From Isoetes taiwanensis (taxonomy: Eukaryota; Streptophyta; Lycopodiopsida; Isoetales; Isoetaceae): a DNA stretch of 64,000 nucleotides. Both the position numbers and the translations under genes were made by a program. The stretch covers positions 31,611,645-31,675,644 of the forward strand of contig JAJEKV010000002.1 of assembly GCA_021234155.1 (NCBI GenBank), read 5' to 3'. This document shows positions 11,554 through 23,672 of this stretch, piece after piece. The notes below the pieces were generated by a model. That model searched no databases. It was not told the origin of the DNA and worked only from the letters and a program-made list of their open reading frames with translations. Positions within the stretch are counted from its first letter, which is position 1. Every line of letters begins with the position of its first letter.

Positions 11554-12592
11554 GTGGTGGTTCAGTTTATGGGCCTTGTTAACTATTCCATGGCATGCCC
11601 GGCCTTGCTAGTACACTCCTGTAGGAAAAGTTTCTTCCTAAGTCGGCGTTGGCGGCTAGCTGGGGTTTTAACGATTGCAGCTTGGTATGATTCTGATCAT
11701 CTTTGTCATGGGAGACTTTTCAAACGAGATTTCTGTTATACAGATGAGATTGGCAAATCTGGACTGGGGTGGCTGATTTTTTGCCATCCATTGTGCGGCA
11801 ACCACATGCTGATGTGCCTATTTGGATATGTGATGCACGTGTTAAGACAGAAAAGCTTGTTTCTTCGACGTACAGGCTGCTTTTGGATTGTGAGGCTCTC
11901 TCTCCATCCCAGCACTGGCATTTTCAGGTTCCTCAACTACAGTGGAAAAGTGTTTGGATGTGGACATGGGATAAATTGCTCCACCCTAAAGTGTCAGCGC
12001 GGCGATGGCAAATTCTCCATAGATGTATTCGAGTGAATGTCTTGGTTCACAAGATGAACCCCTAGAGTCTCAGATCGTTGCCCTCTCTGTGGCCAATGTG
12101 TTGAAACTATTGAACACTGCTTCTTCTTGTGCGATCATCTACGGCTTGCTTGGACGTAGTTGTTCACTTTTTTCAGTGTGTCTCTCACTAGCCAGGAGAT
12201 CCTACTTGCGCTTTATCCCCATGTTTGGTCGAACTTGCGTAAGCGGGCATTTCATCTTGCTTCTAATTGAATTTTGTGGTCTATCTGGCAGAGGCAACAT
12301 TTGTGTATTTTCCAAGGTGCACACATCTCTATTTTCTTCATTGTGCTCAGCATAAGATCACTAAAGCTTATCGTTGCTCATCTCTAGCTGATGATAAAAA
12401 AGAGATAATTTGGCAGACATATTTACGGTGTTCTTCTTGTGCATAGACGGGTGCTTGTGCCTAGTTGGGTCAGCCTATCCACTAGGGTTTTATTCCTGTC
12501 TGTGCATTGTGTATTGCGCCTTTGTTCTTGTCAATAAAAAGAGTCTCACGTCCTTCCAAAAAAAAAGAAAAAAAAGAAAAAAAAATCCTAGA
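11554..12592 (+). pseudogene. LINE 3' end: zf-RVT region plus A-rich tail
   Basis: The frame covering 11940-12065 reads WKSVWMWTWDKLLHPKVSAR, then RWQILHRCIRVNVLVHKMNP. A later frame gives RCPLCGQCVETIEHCFF. This is the zf-RVT module found at the C-terminus of plant LINE reverse transcriptases (W-x-x-x-W, P-K-V, R-W, then C-x-x-C...E-x-x-x-H-x-F-x-x-C). Stops and frame changes show decay. The element ends in AATAAAAAG and an A/G-rich tail at about 12558-12588, as expected for target-primed reverse transcription. The 5' boundary is not visible; 11554 is an approximate left limit. Confidence 0.6.
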
Positions 12593-13870
12593 CCACCATG
12601 TGGTAAGTTTGATAATGCAATGCATTCCATCTTGCACGAGGCTAGGAAATCCTTTTCCTCCCCCTTTAGCTAATCAAGCAATCCTTTACTTTTGAAAGTG
12701 AATTTTAAAGCTATATACATCCGGCTTCAGCTTAACATAGAATTTATACAATACTTAGCTTAGATGATATAGTTATAGGAGTTTTGACCACCCCCAAAGC
12801 CCTGCTTATAAGAGTTTTGACTACTCTCTAAGTTACTATATGGTGGGATTTCTATTCAACATCACTAGACTCCAAGTGCTTTGCCTTGCAATATTGAGCA
12901 ATAAAACCCTTAAATCTATGCTTGTACTCTTTCTTTAGAGTCAAAGGTTCTAACAACCTTAATGAAAACAGAGAACAGAGATGAGAAAAGTATTCGGGTT
13001 AATTGCAACATCTCAGTTTCTTGAATTATTTTAGTCTTTATTAGATATATTCTTCACTCTGTGACATCTCTCTTTGCTAGAGAATGCATAGTAACTTGCA
13101 ACACTATAGTGATGGAGCTTTCTAATTCGGAACAAAGCTAAGATTAAGAAGACTGAAGATCTGATTCATAATATGAAAAGTCTATCATGATTCTTCAAGG
13201 GCTGGCACAATGATGCACCTATATGCAATGTCAAGAGTTGCAGAAAGCTATTGAATGATGCAATGAAGCTTGTTGGATTATTTGAGGGATTTTCAAAGTC
13301 TCAAAGAAGATGTAGTGTAAGAATCACATTCATGGTGACTTATATCCTGAACTTAAGATTTAGATCTTGAGAGAAATTGGTCTGAATCCTGAAGATCCTA
13401 CTAGACCAGCAGTTATTACTCTCGGAGAGACAATCTACATATGATATGCAATTGCATGCCATTTTCCCCAGTTCATTGAAATGATGTTATTTAAGGAAAT
13501 GAAGATGAAACATCTAGCTATTTAAAGAAGGCGATTACATGGTCCTACCCGTAATTTAAATTCCATATTTTATCATTTAATATACATTGTTCATGCATTT
13601 GATGTGTTGGTCACCCGTGGTCAGATGCATTACTTTTTAGAATGTATATTGTTTGACAAAGCTTTTGGCAGAAATGGCATCTGGGAATATGTCACAGCCA
13701 ATGGCTTAACTATGATAGTGGTGAATCCCTCAATAATGCATAATTTGCAGCACCAAGAAATAGCTCACTAGTGTGTTAATATGATCCTATTGTGTGTCAG
13801 GAACAAGGTGTGCAACAACAAGTATTAGTTTTCTGGTGCAACTCTGTATAGTAGATTTCTATTTTATAAT
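12593..13870. other. AT-rich intergenic DNA, nothing recognised
   Basis: No open frame with recognisable domains and no repeat with clear ends was found. Confidence 0.5.
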
Positions 13871-14373
13871 ATGATTGTTGTCCAACCCATGATAGGAGCT
13901 TCACTTGGCAATTCTTATATGGGGCAAATTTCACTTCGCGATGTCTGGAAATTCAAAAGGCAAGTTATGAGCTGTTTTGAGGGAGCCAATCACTCAATTA
14001 ATCTCAGTGTTATCTTAGTCAATAATTTTTCTGCCTTTCTCAAAAGCTTGGAATCAATGGAACTGCTCTATAGTTCATTTGATGGAAATAACAGATCTTT
14101 GTGAAGTCTTGTTCAATGTCCAAATTGGCAGCCAATGGTCTTAGAGTTGCATGTTTTGAAACCTTTGGGAAGTTATGTCACTCCAATATCAACAAAAATC
14201 TTTCGAATTCTATTGAATGTCTAAAAGATGTTTTGTTGACTTTGGAAATGGACGATTTAAAAAGAAGGAAGGAAGGTTACCAAAGATTTTGCATACCAGA
14301 GGATGCAAAGTTCCCTATAGAAATATCCATTACTGAAAATGATGAGCAATCTAGTCCAGATGAAGTAGAATAG
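13871..14373 (+). pseudogene. Unrecognised protein-coding relic, two open pieces
   Basis: Two adjacent open pieces (13871-14104 and 14101-14373) in different frames have a protein-like composition. The first includes ISLRDVWKFKRQVMSCFEGA and the second ANGLRVACFETFGKLCHSNI. The second ends with an acidic tail (ENDEQSSPDEVE). The break at 14101 could be a frameshift. I do not recognise the family. It could equally be an exon pair, but the flanks give no clear continuation. Confidence 0.25.
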
Positions 14374-16029
14374 TTTTATTTTGACTTAGAAAGTGAAGGA
14401 AGCGCTACAGTAGAGGACAAATGACCAGGTGATCCTCATGCAGGTACTATCACTGAGGATTCTTTTATTGAACATCATCTTGCGACTTTAATGTTCTAGT
14501 GCTTAGCAAGGTTATCCATTTGCTAATACATCACTGGTCATGGCAGCTCAAAATAAAAAAATACTTCTTTTGTAATAAATCATAAGTGTGGTTCATGGTT
14601 CAATGGTCTGCAAAATGTGCTTTCCTCTTGCTTTTAATTCAGTATCTGTGGTGCGAATAGAAATTATAAATGATCCGTGCACTGGAACTTGAGTGTCATA
14701 TGTACACTGACAAATCAGATAAGAAATGTGCTAAGTTACATCTCATTTTATTCCTTAAATATTGGCGCAGCAACACCTCAGATAATGTCAAATGTTCTAG
14801 CTAAGGTTGCATAGTTTTAGATGGGAGGATCATAGTTTTAAAATCGATATCATGTAAGAATGTGTCCTCCTCGTAGCTAGTTTGCTATTGTTCGTGGCTT
14901 CGTTTAAAGAACAATGGACGATGTACTTGCCTTATGGTCTATCTATCTTTCCATCTGTAGCTTATTGCCATTGTCAAAAGGGCCACAAACCCAAGATGTT
15001 TATTATCGATTTTTTTTATATAACAGGAGTTGCTCCATCGACATCTTCATTTTATGCCACCATGGTGATGGGAAAAACAGGCAAATGTTGGAATTACTCA
15101 AATTTATCATGCCTAAAACATATAAAGATTAAAAAATCTATAATGATCAAAAAAACTACAATGTATGAAAATTAAATAGTAATTGTTAAGCACTTATTCC
15201 CCATCACATAAAAGTTTTCCAGAGGCAAGCTCTTTGAGTAACAAATAGTAAGAAAAAAATAGTGCTTAAGTTTCTTAAATCTTTTTAACAAATCAATATA
15301 TCTGTTTCATTATACATTGTATTCTATGTTGTTTACTCTAACTAAGCTCGAATTGATAAGTGGAAAAGTTTGGATATTCATGTAGCAAAGTAACCTGAGG
15401 TTGTAAGCTTCTTTATTTTGTAATGCCCACACGTTGTCTGGGATCTAACTCTCGTACAGCCTGGGAGCTAACCCTCACACAGTCTAGGAGCCAACCCTCA
15501 TCCGACAAATTACGTGTCTAGAAGCCTTTGACAAGCTATTCAATATTAATGGTGTTTATTTCATCTCCATGGAATTATTTCCTGCCTTTCAGATTTGCCC
15601 GTAGATGATCCACGATGTCTTTTTCTTAATTCATAAGCGCTACTGTTAGGTTGCTAAATCTTCAAGAGATATTCCAACGACTAAGAACCGCCTCACCTAA
15701 CAGGCTACCATGGGCTGATTACCATAATATTACCCATATTACATAGTCTGGTAGCAGTCTCAAGTTTCTTCATCCCATGATAAGAGTTAAGAAACAACAC
15801 TCGTCATTGTCTTTGTTAATTATTTTTTCATTTCTCTAGCTAAAGTACAAAAACACAATTATTTCAAGAAAAATGTCACAACCATCACATGTACTTGATA
15901 CTTCATCATTTAAATTTATAAGTTTTGAAAGCACTTCATTTTTGGTCCCTTGTGTGACAATCATCTACGCAATATTTAGAATGATGTTACCACCTAGTTT
16001 GAAGACAACAACAATTACACTGGCAAAAG
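14374..16029. other. AT-rich intergenic DNA with a small three-copy repeat
   Basis: No gene is supported. At 15435-15505 a 23-24-bp unit (GTCTGGGATCTAACTCTCG and variants) occurs three times. Too few copies and no spacer pattern, so this is an ordinary tandem repeat. Confidence 0.45.
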
Positions 16030-16073
16030 ATGGATGGATGGATGGATGGATGGATGGATGGATGGATGGATGG
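16030..16073. repeat. (GGAT)n microsatellite
   Basis: Eleven uninterrupted GATG tetranucleotides. Confidence 0.97.
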
Positions 16074-16339
16074 TATTTGTTATGTCATACCACATGGCAA
16101 CATCCCATATAGGATATATGATGGTCCCCTAGATTTCCCAAGAGAGACTTGGACACAAGAGCTCATAATTACTAACCCAAAGGACTAGCAAACCACATCT
16201 GACTTTACGGATGGACACGCATATCCGATGATTTGAGTGGCCATGACCACAAAATATAATTCATCCTCAAAGTTATTTGCGACCAAGACAATTGACTTCT
16301 AGTTTTTCTTTCACTACTTATGTCATCTTTGATGGTTAA

Positions 16340-16705
16340 GGGACGCCTCACATGTAGCGTCTCCTGCGCCTCCCCAATGTGAACGTCCCCGGCAAGAATT
16401 TTGGGGCGTTCACATGTTGGACATCGCCATCGCTACACCATCACCCGTTTGCTACACCAGCACCGGTTTTTGCTACTCCATCACTGTTTTTGCACCACAA
16501 CTTCAAGATTGCTTCAAGATTTTACCTTTTGTTGCAGGTGAAGACCGAAATTTACTGGAAACGGAGGTCAAGACGTCCAAACGCTGAAGCAGCCGGTCGA
16601 TCAGGAACTGCTGGAGCAGTTTGACGTCCAACGGCTTGGACGTTGAGCCGCCCGGCAAAAAAACTTAACATGTGAATATCTTTTTTGTTACATGCGAAGC
16701 GTCCC
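16340..16705. mobile_element. Tourist-like MITE (PIF/Harbinger-type), 366 bp
   Basis: The ends are inverted repeats: GGGACGCCTCACATGTAG at 16340-16357 against GGGACGCTTCGCATGTAA read inward from 16705, 15 of 18 matching. Both sides are bordered by the direct trinucleotide TAA (16337-16339 and 16706-16708), the target duplication expected of PIF/Harbinger-Tourist elements. The interior has no transposase. It is GC-richer than its surroundings. Confidence 0.75.
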
Positions 16706-16708
16706 TAA

Positions 16709-19418
16709 GCATGCCTACTTTCCTCACCCACTCTTGATGTTACAAGGGCTTACCTCTTCCTACTGATCTTCACTTGCTCCAATTATTGTGATCAACTAAG
16801 TAACTTCATTTACCTTCAGCGTCTGCCTAGAACTCTACTTTCTCTCCTCCCTGCCTCAAGCCTGCCTTATTCCTAGTTTTATTTATTTTGTTATGCAAAT
16901 TAGTTTATTTTCGTTTGTACTGTGGCATGCAATGGCCGGAACAGAGCGATCTTAAGCCAAAGAAAGGTGGGACGCTGACCATTAACGGTCCGGAGGAAAT
17001 CTCTTTCTATGTGTGACTAAACATTTGAGACTTCAGACATTTTCTATCTTATGTTACTGGTGCAACATGGTATGCGTGGACTATTTTGTATATAGTTATA
17101 TCCAGCATATGTTTGTCATATCTTACCTCTAAGTTTTGGTGAATAATATAATCGTATTTTGTTCTTCTACTACAAGTAACGTAGTTTGATTGTGACAATG
17201 CATCATTTGTTGATTCATTACTATACATGAAATTGAAGTGTACAGTCCTCTAAATTATCAGGAAATCCTTGCACAGTTTTAAGTTTTACACTCCTAAACT
17301 GCAACGATACCAAATCATAAGTGTTTAAATACAACAATGCCATGCTAGCAGTGTTAATGCTTGGGTTAGTTATGGCTTTAGAAGCATTCCCATGTCACTC
17401 TACCTATAATACCTTTCCAGCATTTGAAGCTGGGCGTTGTTCAGTGCATGGTAGTCAATGGACATGCAATAAGATCCGAATAGCAAACTTCAATGTTGCC
17501 AAATCATTGCGTTGTAGGTACAATATGTTCTACTAGTAATGATGACACATACATTACTTATGGCTGTAAGTATTCCTGAAACATTTCCATGTGAGCAGAT
17601 TGGATAAGATGGGTCCAATTAAATAAGGATAACTACAATGAGTATCCATATGAAATCACGTTGCAGTAGAAGTCCTTTATATGTTTTTCCATATTGTGGG
17701 CATCTCGAATGGACCTATAAAAGATTAGTATCATAACGTCCATGATCTAGGTGTTTCTTAAGGCTCCATAGTGTTCGAGTTTGATCTAGTTGTAGACAAC
17801 TTGACTACACTATTCAGTGACTTCATTCTCCTTTTCTGGAGCACAAACAAACGTTTAAAGTTAAACACATTGGTGGCAGCCTGTGGATCGAGTTTGATCT
17901 AGTTGTAGACAACTTGACTACACTATCAGTGACTTCATTCTCCTTTTCTGGAGCACAAACAAACGTTTAAAGTTAAACATATTGGTAGCAGCCTGTGGAT
18001 CGTAAGAGTTGTGCTAACTTGACCTTTGGAAGATAGACATACGCAGAACTGAATGCTACTACAAGAGGAGTAGATAAAACAAAACAAATCTACCCAGGAT
18101 TTGCAAAGGGCAAAATCTAAGATGATAGGTTACATTCATGAACTGTGACTGTGGGCCATCACTGTTATGAACAGGTTATTTTTAAGCTTTCTAAGTTTGA
18201 AGAACAATTAACAAGACTTTTGAATTTTGAACTTGCACCAGCTTTACATATATGTTTAAGAACTTTAAGATGGAGCCGCAGGCTATCATGATATCCGCTC
18301 TTTTGTAACATCATAGTACCAATGTTTTAACTGTGTCATTGTCCTATGTTAAGGCAGAATTTTGCAATACCGTTACTTCATTCACTTAGATCTAACAGTG
18401 GAGAAGTGTAATGTTGTACCAGTGGCGCAAACTCCATGTCCAACCCTTGAAGACGAATAGTTGCTGCTTGCAACTCTTAAGCATAAGCATGTTTATATTT
18501 CCAAAAGGATCTTTAAATGTATGCTTACAACAGACAAAGAAGCAATGTTCCTTGGACTAGTAAAGCACTTGCCCAACTGTGAAGATTGGGGATTTTTGTG
18601 TGATGATATTGAGTCGTTGACACATGTTAGGAGAGCCTTGTTCTTCTAAATCCCCTGCCGGTTTGATCCATCTTAAGCTTAATCCATTTTCCAAGCAACC
18701 ACTTGAAGAAAAGCTGATTCTTCTTTTTCCCACTTCCCTTAGATTTCCATCCATGTGACGCGATCGGGATATAATTTGACAAATCCTTAATTTAGGTTTG
18801 TTTAATCTACTCAAAACCCGGTCAAGGCGCAGATTCTGTGTCATATATTCTTAAGAGAAAAATTAGTAAAATCTTTCAGCTAGGCATAGAACTGCATAAA
18901 TTAGCTTAATCTTAGATTTATTGAAAAAAAATCTGTTGATTCAAGGGAAAGCAAGATGTGGTTGACGACAGATCAATCGAGAAAAAGGAGCCTGTTTGGG
19001 ATGCACACATTCGGGGACCCTAGATGCTAGATCCCATGCAGATTATGACGAAGCTTTTAGGGATAATATGCAAGCATTTCTTTCCGCTTGTGCAAAGGAA
19101 TGTGTTGAAGAGGGTATTCGTAGCTCTTGAAACCTTGTCAAGTGTGATCCAAGCAACCCAAAAAGTTTGTGGCATCACTTCATTCAGTTGGTAATTTGTT
19201 TCTAAACTTGAATTGGAAATTTTAATGCAAGCCCATACATCACTTTGAAAAGCTGCATACTTTTCATGTGGAATGAGTGGGTCCCAATGCTGCTGGATTG
19301 AAATAATATGTTTTTGAAAATCCCTTCTTATGTTCTTCTATCTTTTTTACTCCAATATGCATGTTCTTTTTTCAAATGGTATCATAATAAATTAAGCTGT
19401 GATGAACGAACAAGATTA
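16709..19418. other. AT-rich intergenic DNA with one 113-bp tandem duplication
   Basis: No gene is supported. A short open frame at 17321-17536 starts with a hydrophobic stretch but matches nothing I know. The 3' UTR of the minus-strand GNAT gene should lie just left of 19419. Confidence 0.45.
17776..18001. repeat. 113-bp tandem duplication
   Basis: A unit beginning CGAGTTTGATCTAGTTGTAG starts at 17776 and again at 17889 with only a few differences. No coding frame runs through it. Probably a recent local duplication. Confidence 0.9.
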
Positions 19419-20203
19419 TTAACTTAATTCAAGAACCATCCTATATGCATCCCTTCCAGGTGCATAATAAGAACTCACTAAGGTGTCTACAGTGAAGCCT
19501 AACTTTTTATACAACGAAAATGCTGGCAGTCTTTCTGGATCAACATGAAGATTTACACACTGAATTCGTTTGAGTCTGCACATTTGAATGGCAGCTTGCA
19601 TCAATGCCTCCCCATAACCCTCTCTTCGACACATATCTCGCACTGCTACAATTCATGTCATTGTATTAGCAGTCTTACTGGATAAGTATTACTAGAGACA
19701 AATACAACGAAAGGCTCCTTAATAGCTTATCAATCTGTCTGATATGTGGCCTGACATTAATGAAATTCTAATGTTTTACTTGAAAAAGACTGTTTTTTCT
19801 TTACGAAAGTACAATTTTTTAGATCAATTATGACAGAGCAATTCAAGCTTGTGCAGGCTAGAAAAAATGGGCTGTTACAAAAAATTATATTTACCAATAA
19901 AGAAACGAGAAAAAAAAAGAGCAAGTTTGAAATGCTCAACTCACCTGCAAGCTTAGAGATGGAGGCAGCAAGACGAGAGGCCCAGACAATAATCACGTAG
20001 CCAGCCACTAGCAATTGTTGGGCTGTGCCTTGAAGAGCATAAAGAAGAGTGCAATTTGGGCGCTGAAGCTGGTGCCGCAAATCTGTAGACATGGATTCAT
20101 GCTTGGGAAAGATCCGGCGCTCCAAAACTTCGACCTGTTTCAGTGCCCATTCATTTTCATTGCTTGCGTTCTTGCACAGGCGAAGCTCGACTATGTCCCT
20201 CAT
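19419..20203 (-). CDS. GNAT-family N-acetyltransferase, two exons, 161 aa
   Basis: Exon 1 is 20203-19945 and exon 2 is 19645-19419, joined across a GT-AG intron in frame. The product is 161 residues, normal for a single-domain GNAT. Motif A, which binds acetyl-CoA pyrophosphate, reads CRREGYGEALMQAA (R/Q-x-x-G-x-G/A). Motif B reads VNLHVDPERLPAFSLYKKLG with the invariant Tyr of the SLYKKLGF segment. It resembles the RimI-like plant GNATs. It should transfer acetyl groups to an amine, either a protein N-terminus, a lysine or a small molecule; the substrate cannot be told from sequence. No transit peptide is obvious. The start is the ATG directly after a telo-box leader. Confidence 0.9.
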
Positions 20204-20211
20204 TTTTCTTC

Positions 20212-20225
20212 AACCCTAACCCTAG
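20212..20225 (-). promoter_or_regulatory. Telo-box in the GNAT leader
   Basis: AACCCTAACCCTAG lies 9 bp upstream of the GNAT ATG. Telo-boxes (AAACCCTA) are common in leaders and promoters of growth-linked plant genes. A further AAACCCTA-type motif, on the minus strand, is near 20383. Confidence 0.5.
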
Positions 20226-22063
20226 GAAACAAGGTACCCTTTTTAAGAATTTGTCCAATAAAGTGGCCCAATTGTGAAATCGTATATTTCTAACTTAAGA
20301 TCTCTATGGTTATGTAGAGGTATTGTATAGAGAAACCGTAGAAGTCTGAGCTGGAGGGTGAGTTTTGACCCCCAGATGACTCTAGGGTTTTGAGTGAGGG
20401 TAAAATAATCTTAGGTTGAATAGTTTAGTTTTGAGGTTATTTTTGGAAAGCGCTGGCGATGGCGGTGGAGCAGCGGAGTGGAGAAAGGATGAATGGGCAT
20501 GAAAGGCCAAAAGGGCCTAAAGGGCGGTTCGTTTATTTTTTTTCCTCTTTGTGTTGTTTAGTTCAAGATGTTCCCGGCTGACTTCCAACTATTCTATTCC
20601 TTTGCTGTTTCGGCTTCTCCCACAGACAACACTGTATTATTCAGATGATAGATTATGTAGCAAAGAAAGGGCACCTTCTGAGGGATTTTGAGCCTTTTTC
20701 TTTGTTTGGTGCGACTTCTTGCTGTGCTTTTGTTCAAGATTTTTGGAACTTCCTATGGCAGGAGCTGTCTAGTGTTCCAATTCAATTCCTGAAATTTGAT
20801 TTTCTTTCTGTCTCTAGAGTGCAGGCTGTATTCTTGCTCTTCATTTTGCTGCTCTTAATTCATGTGCAGGTTCGTCGCAGGTGCCAAGCGAGGCCTTTCC
20901 ACATGGGCCCCAATTATTCCAGGAGACTTGCAACTTGCGGAAGGCAACAAGTTCTATGTGGTCAGTGGGCTGGGTTGAATTCAGTTGCAGGTTGTTGTTA
21001 GCATGTGCAGAATACGTTTAGTTGCCATGAAGCTTAATGTGAGGCAAATCAGGGATTTAAAACAGTTGGAGAGCGAGGCCCTTGCACGTGGGCTGCAATT
21101 ATTGCAGCAAATTCGAGGCTTCCAGAAGGCGAAGTTCTGGTCTGTAATTTCAAGTGTTTGCAGTCATGTGAAATTGAAGTTTTTTATTCCTTTGGTAGTC
21201 AGATTTAGGAAGCACCACAGTCTAGTTATTTGAGGTCCTTGGCCTATTCCTTACAGAATAAAGTTTCCTCTATATCAGACTTTTCCACCTATACATAGGC
21301 ACGCTGAATTTTGAAAGCTGTGAGTATGGCATTAAGTCTTCAAGGTATTCCTTTGCAATTATCCTCCTACTGATGATGGGCTCAGGATCATATTCACACA
21401 TGTTTCCTCCCAAAGGAAGTAGCAGCACAAACACAGGCAGCATGTGAACAGGAGTAAGGTCTGCTATGAATGGGCAGGACGCGAAAATCTGGGGAAATGG
21501 GTAAGGAATATGTGGCTATGATGTGACATTTAAAATGTTTAAGTTGTATGCTTGGGCAGTTTCGCAGGCACATGTATGGCTTGCTGCCTCATGTTCGGCA
21601 GGTTGCATGCAGAATAAGGTAAGATCACATGTAGATACTCTTGCCACCATGATTCCGCCCAAAGTGCGTCTGTTGAAGGTTCCATTTTTAGCTTAAGGGG
21701 TTTCTTGCATCTTTGGAAATGTTGTGGTTCTGCATACTCTTACAAATTTTGTTGTTTTATGTGAGTTCATTCCATTTTGTGCTCAATTCTCTGGCAACTA
21801 GGGTTCAAATCCCCTCACGAGCTGTTCTGTGAGATGTTTTTATGTTGACTTGTATTTTGACTTATTGCAAAGGTCACAAAATCTTATGCTGAGGTGGAAA
21901 TGGGGATTTGACCCCATCACGGACTTGGTGGATGGTCTGAAATGCAGCAGAACGAATATCTATGAGAATATTATGTAAATCAATGGCCCAAAACAAACGA
22001 TAAGATAAAACAGATGATCCAAAATACTTTTTAAGGGTGAAATCACACTATGGCTACACTAAA
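20226..22063. other. Upstream of GNAT and unassigned DNA
   Basis: No gene is supported. A degenerate duplication with GCGAGGCC at 20888 and 21073 is visible. Two segments with B-box-like text (GGTTCAAATCCCC near 21801 and its inverted counterpart near 21903) occur without a matching tRNA fold. Confidence 0.4.
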
Positions 22064-22081
22064 TTAAAGGGTCAAGATAAT
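22064..22081. repeat. 18-bp direct repeat, left copy
   Basis: TTAAAGGGTCAAGATAAT occurs here and again at 24069-24086, bracketing a 2-kb block that holds the GC-rich repeats and the Ulp1 relic. Confidence 0.85.
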
Positions 22082-23110
22082 TATACCCCGATTTGGTAGA
22101 TTCCAGAGCAAAAAAAAAAACATGCTTCCGGGATCCCTCGTTGTTCTCCACGGGGTCCGTTTGCGTCAGTCCACTGGTGGCAGTCCTGACCACTGTCAGC
22201 CCGGTCCAGAGGATCCGAGCCATCGTCTGCAGCTGTGCCACCCCCCCTGCCCCCCCGCCCTCCCGCTCTCCTGCTCCAGAATCCTCTCGAAGCATTACTG
22301 CTCTTGGGAGCACAAACCAGAGAGGCCTTCTGCCAGGATACCGATGAGGGTGGTTCCCGCCGCCGGTGGCTGCTTCATAATTGGACGATGTGGCATCGTT
22401 GTCAGTTCATACCAGACAACTGTCCAAGAATCGTGGACCAGATCGGGATCGTCGACGCACTCCGAGCATCTCCGTCGTCCGTATGGTGCCCATGATATGG
22501 GATCTCTCAGGACTTTCTCGAGGCATGGTATCCCCCCCCCACACCGTTTCCCGCTGGGATTCCACTCTCGTGGATTCCGGCGTGGAGCACCAACAGGCAA
22601 TCGTGTCCATCGAATGTCTGGCATCGCATCCTGCCCGTCAACCGCACGGTCCGAAATCATGGACATGTGATTCTGGAGCACTATAGCAACACAATGGGAG
22701 CAAGAGAAATATGTGGCTCCGGGATCACTTACATGCTGCGGGAATTCTTGCGGGCGGCCCAAGTGGATGGTGATCCCTGCTTGCGAGACAGATGTCGCGC
22801 TCCTGGCGTCTGGCATTGTGCACCGGAATCACGTATGGTTAGTTCCGGAGGGCGGGCCACTTGGTGATCGATCCCGGCTTCTGGAACCAAGGTAGCGATC
22901 CTGGCCGATGGCCTCAGGCCCCGGAATCACGTAAGGGGTGAAACCGGCGGACGACCCAATTGGTGATCCCGGCCAGTTGGCGTGGGGCTCCGGGATCACG
23001 CAAGTGTGAAGCTGGCTGGCGCCGGAATCGGTATTGTGGCCTGGATGTTGATTGGTTTAGGGTGAATAGTGTGTGATGACCTTGGAACCAACATGGCATC
23101 CTTTCCCGTT
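22082..23110. repeat. GC-rich block with degenerate repeats
   Basis: Base composition jumps from AT-rich to GC-rich at about 22130. Between 22711 and 23037 a degenerate unit recurs about four times: C-C-G-G-R-A-T-C-A-C, then 35-50 bases later a CCACTTGGTGATC-like segment (starts near 22714, 22822, 22921 and 22989). Overlapping open frames on both strands are a by-product of few AT-rich stop codons; none shows a domain. Confidence 0.6.
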
Positions 23111-23160
23111 CTAACTTACATTGGTGGCAGTGATGGAAGCTTTTAGCTCACATTAGCTGA

Positions 23161-23672
23161 GGAAACAGGAATGGGAATGGCTAACAGCTCCGCGCCCAGC
23201 TCTGCATCTCTCTCTTTCGACGGCGGCATGAGTGTTCCCCAGAGAGCGTCGGTGTTACGGTGGGCGACCAAGGCGACATTTCGTCTGTATTAGGCGACTC
23301 CCCTCCTAAGTCGTCAGACAGTTTAGTGTCGTGTCAGAAGCAGCAGTTGGATCCCAAGAACATGAAGCATTCAGACGAATGCGTCCTCTCGAAAAGGAAG
23401 TGGCTTGATGATATTCTCTCGCTTCCCAGATCCGCTTTTAGATTGACACCAGTTCGCTTTATTCGAATTGTGCTTGAAACGTGGTGCAAGCTCTCTACAA
23501 GTTCCTCGGCGATGTTTTGAAAAGGTGGAGACATGAAGAAGTGGGTCTCCATAATGCTCCCCGTGATGTCCTCGATGTTCCCCAACAAGAGAACGGGATG
23601 GACTGTGGCATCTACGTCATAAACTTCTTGAAGAAGTTCATCGCAGACATACAGAACAAGGCACATGAGAAT
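23161..23672 (+). pseudogene. Ulp1-type SUMO protease (C48) C-terminal relic
   Basis: The diagnostic segment is DVPQQENGMDCGIYVINFL (about 23570-23628): the family active-site Gln followed by N-G-x-D-C-G with the nucleophile Cys. The upstream core with catalytic His and Asp (H-W...D-S) is absent; the preceding open piece at 23260-23520 is in another frame and lacks it. A GTAAGC donor follows at about 23672. Ulp1 proteases mature SUMO and remove it from targets. Ulp1 domains are often captured by plant MULE transposons, which fits the MULE relic 1.4 kb to the right. As it stands it cannot be catalytic. Confidence 0.6.

Noticed and set aside
12410-12695. Lys-rich open frames
   Set aside because: They read through the A-rich tail of the LINE relic.
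15435-15505. Three short repeats, CRISPR-like at first glance
   Set aside because: Units are tandem without unique spacers, and the genome is eukaryotic.
16379-16624. 81-aa frame with His/Phe/Pro-rich start
   Set aside because: It lies wholly within the Tourist-like MITE.
17321-17536. Possible small secreted protein (hydrophobic N-terminus, a few Cys)
   Set aside because: Only 71 codons in AT-rich DNA, no cleavage-site pattern or cysteine spacing of a known family.
21801-21813. GGTTCAAATCCCC, tRNA-like
   Set aside because: The flanks do not form a cloverleaf, and the inverted copy near 21903 also lacks one.
22122-22816. Long overlapping open frames on both strands in the GC-rich block
   Set aside because: High GC lowers stop-codon frequency; several frames are open at once, none has a domain or start context.
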